Assembly: GCA_002452295.1 (NCBI GenBank)
Contig: DKEX01000026.1
Span: 11,614-30,368, forward strand
Direction of reading: 5' to 3'
Origin: Firmicutes bacterium UBA6811
Lineage (GTDB): Bacteria; Bacillota; SHA-98; UBA4971
Length of the DNA: 18,755 nt
How positions within the stretch are numbered: position 1 is the stretch's first letter; each line of letters starts with the position of its first letter. Below, piece after piece: positions 6,798 through 12,468 of this stretch. A program made the position numbers and the translations under genes. The notes under the pieces were generated by a model. It did not search any database. It had not been told where the DNA came from and saw nothing but the letters and a program-made list of their open reading frames with translations.

Positions 6798-7789
6798 AAG
6801 TGCTTGTGACAGGCGGCGCTGGATTCATCGGTTCGAACTTCATAAGGTACGTGCTCAGGACGCGCCCCGGCTGGCGTGTCGTGAACCTCGACAAGCTAAC
6901 TTATGCAGGCAACCTGGGCAACCTGGCCGATATCGCAGACGATCCGGCTTGCTCTTCCAGACACTCGTTTGTCCGCGGGGATATCGCCAGTCGGGACCTG
7001 GTGAACCACGTCTTCGAGACGGAGCGGCCTGATGCGATGGTCAACTTTGCGGCAGAGAGCCACGTGGATAGGAGCATACTCGACCCGGCGCCCTTTGTCG
7101 CGACCAACGTCGGCGGCACGCAGGTGCTGCTGGAGGCGGCAAGGCGGCATGGAGTGGGGAGATTCGTTCAGATCTCGACTGACGAGGTCTATGGCTCCCT
7201 GGGCCCCGGCGACCCTCCATTTACCGAGGCAAGCCCCCTTGCGCCCAGCAATCCCTATTCGGCCAGCAAGGCGGCGGCCGATCTCATGGCCCTCGCGTAT
7301 TACAGGACGTACGGCACACCCGTCATCATCACGAGATGCACGAACAACTATGGCCCGCACCAGTACCCAGAGAAACTCATTCCTGTGATAGTCCTCAGCG
7401 CCGCCCGGGAAAGGCCCGTTCCCATCTATGGGGACGGCCAGAACATCCGCGACTGGATCCATGTGGAGGACCATTGCAGCGCCGTCGCCCTGCTCATGCA
7501 GCACGGACGGGCAGGGGAGGTGTACAACATCGGCGCATGCTGCGAATGGCGCAACATAGACCTCGCGAAGGCGCTACTAAAAGCGATGGGGCGGCCGGAA
7601 AGCCTCATAGAGTTCGTACCGGACAGGCTCGGCCATGACAGGCGATACGCTGTCGACGCCGGGAAACTCGAGAGAGAGGTGGGATGGAGCCCTCGACATT
7701 CGCTCGCAGAGACAATACCTGCCCTGGTCGAGTGGTATCAGAGCCGGGAGCCTGACACTCCTGGTTGCACGGCGAGTCTCGCCTGCTAA
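6794..7789 (+). CDS. rfbB: dTDP-glucose 4,6-dehydratase
   Basis: Second step of the rhamnose pathway: NAD-dependent conversion of dTDP-glucose to dTDP-4-keto-6-deoxyglucose. 331 residues, full family length. Visible are GGAGFIGSNF at the N-terminus, LDKLTYAGN, FAAESHVDRS, the catalytic T129-D130-E131 in STDEVYGS, Y155-xxx-K159 in YSASK, and TRCTNNYGPHQYPEKLIP. The set is characteristic of RmlB rather than UDP-glucose epimerase. GTG 6794 has AGGAGG (6778-6783) 10 bases upstream and overlaps the rfbD stop by 4 bases. Its own stop TAA (7787-7789) overlaps the stop of the convergent glycosyltransferase gene, leaving no room for a terminator between the operons. Confidence 0.95.
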   Translation: MKVLVTGGAGFIGSNFIRYVLRTRPGWRVVNLDKLTYAGNLGNLADIADDPACSSRHSFVRGDIASRDLVNHVFETERPDAMVNFAAESHVDRSILDPAPFVATNVGGTQVLLEAARRHGVGRFVQISTDEVYGSLGPGDPPFTEASPLAPSNPYSASKAAADLMALAYYRTYGTPVIITRCTNNYGPHQYPEKLIPVIVLSAARERPVPIYGDGQNIRDWIHVEDHCSAVALLMQHGRAGEVYNIGACCEWRNIDLAKALLKAMGRPESLIEFVPDRLGHDRRYAVDAGKLEREVGWSPRHSLAETIPALVEWYQSREPDTPGCTASLAC

Positions 7790-8628
7790 CGGTTGGCGGC
7801 GTCACCTGCGGCGTCCCCGCCGCGAAAGCCCCACCGCTCCATGATCGGCTGCGCGTGGGGCCATTTCCTGTAGAAGGCCTCGCGTGATCGGGACATCGTA
7901 TCCGGAGGGACGAGAGCCGCCGACTTCCCGTGGAAATGGTGGAAGTACGATCCGCCGTAGGCCTCGAACATATTGAAACGGGCGTTCGTGAACGTCCGGA
8001 GCAGGTAGTCGCAGTCCTCGTAGTAGGCGATGCCGATCGTCTCGTCGAAGACGCCGATATCCTCTATGAGCTCACGCCGGATGAGCATGCATGAAGCGTT
8101 GCCGACCTCGGGGAGCCTAGTATCTCTGTACTTCTCCATGAATTCGGCGGCAAACCGATCGAACCCGCCGTAAGCCGCATCCAGGGCTTCAAAATCTAGC
8201 TCCAGGTCGTAGCCCACCCGGGACAGGAACTCGGCTTCCTCCCTGAAGACGTCGCTGAAGTGGAGCACGGTGATCTCTTCCGTAGCCGAGACGAGTCCCA
8301 GCTCGTCGTGGTTGTCGAGTTCTTGCACAAGCGGGCGCAGCCAGCCACGGGGGACGACTATGTCGTTGTTGCACAGGCATATGTGGTGACCGGTGGCAGC
8401 CGCGATCCCCTGGTTCCAGGCCTTTGCTACTCCGAGGTTCTCCTCGTTGCGGATCACCTTGCAGCCGCCGAGGCTTGCGAGATACTCAGGTGTTCCGTCG
8501 GTAGAGCCGTTATCGACGATAACCAGCTCAAATGGGTAGTTGGTGCCCCTGAACAGGGACTCGAGGAACAAGCGTGTGTAGTTGAGGTTCTCGCATACCG
8601 CGACCACGATTGTGCACTTCTCCTCCAA
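7786..8628 (-). CDS. Family 2 glycosyltransferase, paralog A
   Basis: A 280-residue GT-A-fold glycosyltransferase, probably cytoplasmic, with no membrane segment. The N-terminal nucleotide-binding half reads CTIVVAVCENLNYT, then VIVDNGSTDGTPEYL (D39) and NLGVAKAWNQG. N87-N88-D89 stands where GT2 enzymes carry the metal-binding DxD, a common variant among rhamnosyltransferase-like GT2 proteins. The C-terminal half holds NASCMLIRRELIEDIGVFDE and a YYEDCDY acceptor-side motif. I chose TTG 8628 because GAGGAGG stands 8 bases upstream and the paralog begins at the same residue. It is about two-thirds identical to the neighbouring paralog B and differs mainly in the 118-170 region and the extended C-terminus. 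Its role in surface-glycan assembly is inferred from the rhamnose operon it converges on. Donor and acceptor are unknown. Confidence 0.88.
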   Translation of the reverse strand: MEEKCTIVVAVCENLNYTRLFLESLFRGTNYPFELVIVDNGSTDGTPEYLASLGGCKVIRNEENLGVAKAWNQGIAAATGHHICLCNNDIVVPRGWLRPLVQELDNHDELGLVSATEEITVLHFSDVFREEAEFLSRVGYDLELDFEALDAAYGGFDRFAAEFMEKYRDTRLPEVGNASCMLIRRELIEDIGVFDETIGIAYYEDCDYLLRTFTNARFNMFEAYGGSYFHHFHGKSAALVPPDTMSRSREAFYRKWPHAQPIMERWGFRGGDAAGDAANR

Positions 8629-8699
8629 TCCCGGCACCTCCTCACGTGCCAGGGCAGCGGGCACGGCACTTCTACTCGTGCGGTAGTCGGGCTTCAGGT

Positions 8700-9506
8700 T
8701 CAGAGACTGCCCATCCGCTCGTGATCGGCTCTTACGTGAGGCCACTTTCTGTAGAAGGCCTCGCGCGACCGGGCCATCGCGTCCGGGGGAACGAAAGCAG
8801 CGGACTTCCCACCGAAGTGGTGGAAATAGGCCCCACCACACGTCTCGAACCTGTTGAAGCGTGCGTTCATGGATGTCCGCAGGAAGAAATCACAGTCCTC
8901 CCAGTAGGCGATGCCGATGGTCTCGTCGAAGAGCCCGATATCCTCTATGAGCTCACGCCGAATGAGCATGCACGAGGCGTTGCCGACGTCCGGAAGCCTC
9001 GTGTCGCTGTGCCTTTGCACAAAGTCGGCTGCGAACCTGTCGAATCCACCGTAGATCGCATCGAGAGCCTCGAAGGTCGGCTCGCAGTCATAGTCCAATC
9101 GCGCCAGGAACTCGGCCTCCGGCCCAAAGCTGCTGCTGTACCTCGCCACTACATCCCTCTCAGCAGGGGAGATGATCCCGAGCTCCCCATGGTCGTTCAT
9201 CTCTCTGAGCAACGGGCTCAACCACCCTCGGGGAACGGCGATGTCGTTGTTGCAGATGCACACGTGCCGGCCGGTGGCCGCCATGATCCCCTGGTTCCAG
9301 GCTTTTGCCACCCCGAGGTTATGCTCGTTGCGGATCACCTTGCACCCGTCGAGGCGGCTGAGGTAGTCGGGCGTCTCGTCCACGGACCCATTGTCGATGA
9401 TAACAAGCTCAAACGGCTGGTCAGTGCCTCTTGACAGGGAGGTCAGGAAGAGCTGCGTGTAAGGCAGCCTGTTGCATACCGGAACGACGATCGTGCACGC
9501 CTCCAT
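8700..9506 (-). CDS. Family 2 glycosyltransferase, paralog B
   Basis: A 268-residue GT2 enzyme, tandem paralog of the gene downstream. Motifs in order: CTIVVPVCNRLPYT, VIIDNGSVDETPDYL, NLGVAKAWNQG, N86-N87-D88 at the DxD position, YGGFDRFAADF, NASCMLIRRELIEDIGLFDE and YWEDCDFFLRT. ATG 9506 has AAGGAGG 7 bases upstream. It is separated by 71 bases from paralog A and by 28 bases from the GT4 gene before it, so the three form one operon. The C-terminus (ending HERMGSL) is about a dozen residues shorter than in paralog A. A fragment of a third copy, closer to this paralog, lies near 11525 on the other strand. Confidence 0.9.
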   Translation of the reverse strand: MEACTIVVPVCNRLPYTQLFLTSLSRGTDQPFELVIIDNGSVDETPDYLSRLDGCKVIRNEHNLGVAKAWNQGIMAATGRHVCICNNDIAVPRGWLSPLLREMNDHGELGIISPAERDVVARYSSSFGPEAEFLARLDYDCEPTFEALDAIYGGFDRFAADFVQRHSDTRLPDVGNASCMLIRRELIEDIGLFDETIGIAYWEDCDFFLRTSMNARFNRFETCGGAYFHHFGGKSAAFVPPDAMARSREAFYRKWPHVRADHERMGSL

Positions 9507-9534
9507 CTCTCGGCCTCCTTCTTTCTCACCTGCT

Positions 9535-10920
9535 TCACCTTTCGGGTTCTTGCCGCTGAGGCGAGGGGGCCCTGCGGCATTCGCGCGCAGTACTGTTGCG
9601 GGCCCAGGTTGCGGCCGGTGTCCTGCCTGATGCAACCGTGTGACATCGCGCTTCGCCCGATATGGGCTGATCCTGGCGCGCCACAGCGCAGGTGCGCCCC
9701 GAGTTGCCTTCGGGCTCAGGATGCGCGACGAACCAGCGCTCGCCGGGCGATCCCATCATGGGCGGGCAGGCCCTGGCGAGGACCTCCGCATACCTGCATA
9801 TTACGCTGTTCCAGTGAAACGCCTTGCCGGTTGCATAGGCATTTCGTGAGAGCGCGGCGAGGGCCGCAGGGTTATCCAGCAAGGATGAGATGACCTCCGC
9901 AAGTGCTCCCGGGTCGTCGAAGTCAGACAGGATCCCGCGACCGCCGCCGAGCACTTCGCGGGCGTACATGGTCGGTGTGGCGATCACAGCCTTCCCGCTC
10001 CCCATAGCGTAGTTCAGCGTGTAACTCGAGACCTGGGTCCGGTCGAGGTAGGGCGCAAGGTAAATGTCAGTGGCCATGACATATCTCAGAAGCTCACTGT
10101 CGGGGACGCACCTGTTGATGAAGATCACGTGCTGGTCCAGGCCGAGCTCGCGAGACCTCCCAAGGAGTTCCTCGCGATAGGACTCCTGCTCGCGGCTGCG
10201 CGTGGCGGGGTGCGTCTCACCGATGACCATATACACTGTGTTCGGGTGTCTCCGGAGCATGTGCGGCATTGCCTGAAGGACCCGCTCGACCCCTTTGTTT
10301 CTGCCCATGAAGCCGAGGGTGGTGAGCACTGCCCTGCCCTCCAGTCCAAGCATGGCCTTGTACGGGCCGGATGGAAGGAGGTCCACATCCGGCATCCCCA
10401 GGGGGATGGTGTGGACTCTGTTTGCGTCAGCGCCGTACCTTGTCACGAGGAGCGCTCTGGCGACCCGTGATGGGACCGTGGCGGTGTTCGAGACCACGAA
10501 GAGACTCCGGACCCGCTCCACCAGGTCAGGAGGGGGGTTGTCATACACCGTGTGAAAGGTCACGACCACCGGCTTCCCCGTCTCCCGCAGCGTCCCGGCG
10601 ACGAGATGCTCTCCTCCGTCGAAGAACGAGAACTCATGCTGCACGTATACCACGTCAACATCCAGGCTCTTGATATAGTTGGACGCCGTTTGCAGCGAGT
10701 CCGAAAGCCGACCCTGGTCCAGAGCCATCACGATAGGGGGGCCGCCGTAGAGCCCCATCGTGTCTGCATCGGCCAGCGGCATCACACGCGGCGCGGCAAA
10801 CCCCGGACACCTTGCCAGGCGACCCGCCAGCTGTTCCGCGAACTTGGCGATTCCGCATAGCCTCGGCGGATAGGTGCTGATGAGAAGAACCCGGACCTGT
10901 CGTCCCGGACGATACCACAC
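9535..10920 (-). CDS. Family 4 glycosyltransferase (GT-B fold)
   Basis: A 461-residue retaining glycosyltransferase. The N-terminal domain begins RVLLISTYPPRLCGIAKF, a hallmark of a GT4 branch often found in polysaccharide clusters, followed by VDVVYVQHEFSFF and VVVTFHTVYDNP. The C-terminal domain has LTTLGFMGRNKGVERVL, ATDIYLAPYLDRTQVSS and the donor-binding stretch EVLGGGRGILSDFDDP. After the usual end of the family (near 9775) there is a tail of about 80 residues, rich in Arg, Pro, Ala and Gln with no visible domain. This may be a lost stop codon or a lineage-specific extension. The start is chosen as GTG 10920, with GAGGTGG 5 bases upstream and few residues before the first beta-strand. 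The frame is open to 11097, so other starts are possible. First gene of the glycosyltransferase operon. Confidence 0.87.
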   Translation of the reverse strand: MWYRPGRQVRVLLISTYPPRLCGIAKFAEQLAGRLARCPGFAAPRVMPLADADTMGLYGGPPIVMALDQGRLSDSLQTASNYIKSLDVDVVYVQHEFSFFDGGEHLVAGTLRETGKPVVVTFHTVYDNPPPDLVERVRSLFVVSNTATVPSRVARALLVTRYGADANRVHTIPLGMPDVDLLPSGPYKAMLGLEGRAVLTTLGFMGRNKGVERVLQAMPHMLRRHPNTVYMVIGETHPATRSREQESYREELLGRSRELGLDQHVIFINRCVPDSELLRYVMATDIYLAPYLDRTQVSSYTLNYAMGSGKAVIATPTMYAREVLGGGRGILSDFDDPGALAEVISSLLDNPAALAALSRNAYATGKAFHWNSVICRYAEVLARACPPMMGSPGERWFVAHPEPEGNSGRTCAVARQDQPISGEARCHTVASGRTPAATWARNSTARECRRAPSPQRQEPER

Positions 10921-11342
10921 TGGCTCCACCTCTATCCTGACCGTCTCATGCCGCACGTGTGTGCGTATCCTCGCGACATGACAGGAAGACCGTTCATCGC
11001 GCCACGCCCCATGGAGAAAGGGGGGATCTTTACGGCGCGGCGCGCCGACCGGTGCTGGGACGGGTGGCCGGACAAGACAGATCGATGCTGGCGGCACAGA
11101 ACAGCGCTGCGCTCTCTAGACAACCTTGTTCCGCCCGTCGCCGGACCCCTGTTTGCCCACTACAGTCTATGGACTAGGGTGAGCTTGTGTTACTCCTGTG
11201 AAAAGCGTGATGCAATTCACGTGGTATGGCGGGGGATAGAAGACGTCAGGACGCGAGATTGCCGATGCGACCGCACGCGTGGCGGGACCGGGTGGGAGGT
11301 TCGGCAGCCGTGAAATGTGTGCGCGGGAGGACGTACATAAAC
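10921..11342. other. Long untranslated stretch between tRNA-Trp and the GT4 gene
   Basis: About 420 bases with no recognisable gene. On the minus strand it would be the leader of the glycosyltransferase operon. I find no good promoter (TTGCAT near 11210 lacks a -10), no T-run terminator and no T-box-like or other riboswitch motif I recognise. It contains a CGGCGCGCCG palindrome near 11041 and short GC-rich dyads. The simplest reading is a non-coding leader, possibly transcribed from the tRNA promoter. Confidence 0.4.
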
Positions 11343-11418
<76 letters not shown>

Positions 11419-11460
11419 GCACAGGCAGACGATATTCGGTTGGGCTTTTCTCGCACTTGG

Positions 11461-11489
11461 ATTTTATCAGAACGCCAGTCGTTTGTCAA
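11461..11489 (-). promoter_or_regulatory. Strong promoter of tRNA-Trp
   Basis: On the minus strand, TTGACA (11489-11484), 17 bases, TAAAAT (11466-11461). The -35 is perfect and the -10 matches 5 of 6 positions. The start would be near 11454, about 36 bases ahead of the tRNA 5' end. No clear terminator follows the tRNA, so transcripts may continue toward the glycosyltransferase operon. Confidence 0.8.
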
Positions 11490-11524
11490 CGACACGACAT
11501 GCGCCCCGACGTGCGCCCCGGCGC

Positions 11525-11662
11525 CCTGACATCGGAAACGCAGCGTGCATGCTCATCCGACTGGGACTGATAGAGGACATCGGGCTGCTTGATGAAGCCC
11601 GTGGAATCGCCTACCTGGAAGACTCCGATGTCTTCCTGCGGACGTCCATGAACGCTCGCTTT
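11525..11662 (+). pseudogene. Fragment of a third family 2 glycosyltransferase gene
   Basis: 46 codons in one frame match residues 172-217 of glycosyltransferase paralog B at 36 of 46 positions. They include NAACMLIR, LIEDIGLLDE and VFLRTSMNARF. The match to paralog A is weaker, about 31 of 46. Homology stops abruptly at 11662, and on the left it breaks down in a short tandem duplication (about 11496-11519, unit GACRTGCGCCCC). No nucleotide-binding half, start codon or ribosome binding site is present, and the acceptor-side motif YxEDCD has become YLEDSD. It is on the strand opposite the intact copies, so it is an inverted, decayed remnant. It sits immediately beside the tRNA-Trp promoter. 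Confidence 0.85.
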
Positions 11663-11686
11663 CGGGTACCACTCATCGGGAGGATA

Positions 11687-11714
11687 TTGGCTGGATGTGG
11701 AGAACATCTATCAT
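11687..11714 (+). promoter_or_regulatory. Candidate promoter of pduL
   Basis: TTGGCT (11687-11692), 16 bases, TATCAT (11709-11714) match the consensus at 4 and 5 of 6 positions. The local sequence is A+T-rich compared with its surroundings. Transcription from about 11721 would leave a leader of some 23 bases, just including the GGAGGT ribosome binding site. Confidence 0.4.
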
Positions 11715-11743
11715 TAACTAATGCGAATCGGAGGTCATCGACA

Positions 11744-12451
11744 TTGGGCAGCGACAGGACGATCCCCGTGGGGGTATCTGGTAGACACGTACATGTGACA
11801 CAGCAGGACCTCGAGACCCTCTTTGGACCGGGGTGCCATCTATCATGCTTCAAGGATCTCTCACAACCCGGCCAGTTCGCGGCGAACGAGACGGTGACGC
11901 TGGTCGGTCCGAAGGGGATCATTCCGAAGGTCCGCATTCTCGGGCCTGTCCGCAAGGCGACCCAGGTGGAGATCTCACGTACCGACGGCTTCACTCTGGG
12001 GATAGACGCCCCGGTCAGGGAGTCCGGCGACCTCGACGGGACGCCCGGCATCGTGATAGTCGGCCCCCACGGCCCGCTCAAGCTGGAGCAGGGCGTCATC
12101 GTCGCAAAGCGCCACATCCATTTCAGTCCCGAGACCGCCCGGGAGTTCGGTGTGAGCGAGGGCGAGGCGGTCATGGTGCGAACGTCCGGCCCCAGGGCGC
12201 TCATCTTCGACGAGGTTGTCGTCCGGGTCCGCGAGGATTTTGCCCTCGACATGCACGTCGACACCGACGAGGCGAACGCCGCCGGGCTGAAGCAGGGAGA
12301 CTTCGTTATGCTGGTCAGTGCCGCCGAAAAGCAGGCGCTCTCTAGTCCACCTGATCGCTCGCAGGCTGTCTATGCTGTTCGTCCTCACCCGTGCTGCAAC
12401 GAAAGGGGGCGCCCGCACGCCGCTGAGGCGGTCCGGTGTCGCCTCTGGTGA
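11744..12451 (+). CDS. pduL: Phosphate acyltransferase, PduL family
   Basis: Interconverts acyl-CoA (acetyl- or propionyl-CoA) and acyl phosphate. 235 residues with the duplicated PduL beta-barrel. The first repeat has IPVGVSGRHVHV (H15, H17) and KDLSQPGQFAANETVTLVGPKG, then RKATQVEISRTD and DAPVRESGDL. The second repeat has GVIVAKRHIHFSPE (H124, H126) and FALDMHVDTDEANAAGL (H171). These histidines are the zinc ligands and active-site residues of the family. There is no N-terminal encapsulation-type helix and no shell-protein gene nearby, so it is probably cytosolic, acting in acetate or propionate metabolism. TTG 11744 has GGAGGT (11730-11735) 8 bases upstream. The last 40 or so residues exceed the usual family length and look unconserved. 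The stop is close to the next gene, which may overlap it. Confidence 0.92.
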   Translation: MGSDRTIPVGVSGRHVHVTQQDLETLFGPGCHLSCFKDLSQPGQFAANETVTLVGPKGIIPKVRILGPVRKATQVEISRTDGFTLGIDAPVRESGDLDGTPGIVIVGPHGPLKLEQGVIVAKRHIHFSPETAREFGVSEGEAVMVRTSGPRALIFDEVVVRVREDFALDMHVDTDEANAAGLKQGDFVMLVSAAEKQALSSPPDRSQAVYAVRPHPCCNERGRPHAAEAVRCRLW

Positions 12452-12468
12452 CGGGCCACGACCATAAC

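Noticed and set aside
10921..11342. Search for a T-box or other riboswitch in the leader next to tRNA-Trp
   Set aside because: No T-box sequence, specifier loop layout or terminator/antiterminator pair was visible, and the downstream genes are not tryptophan-related.
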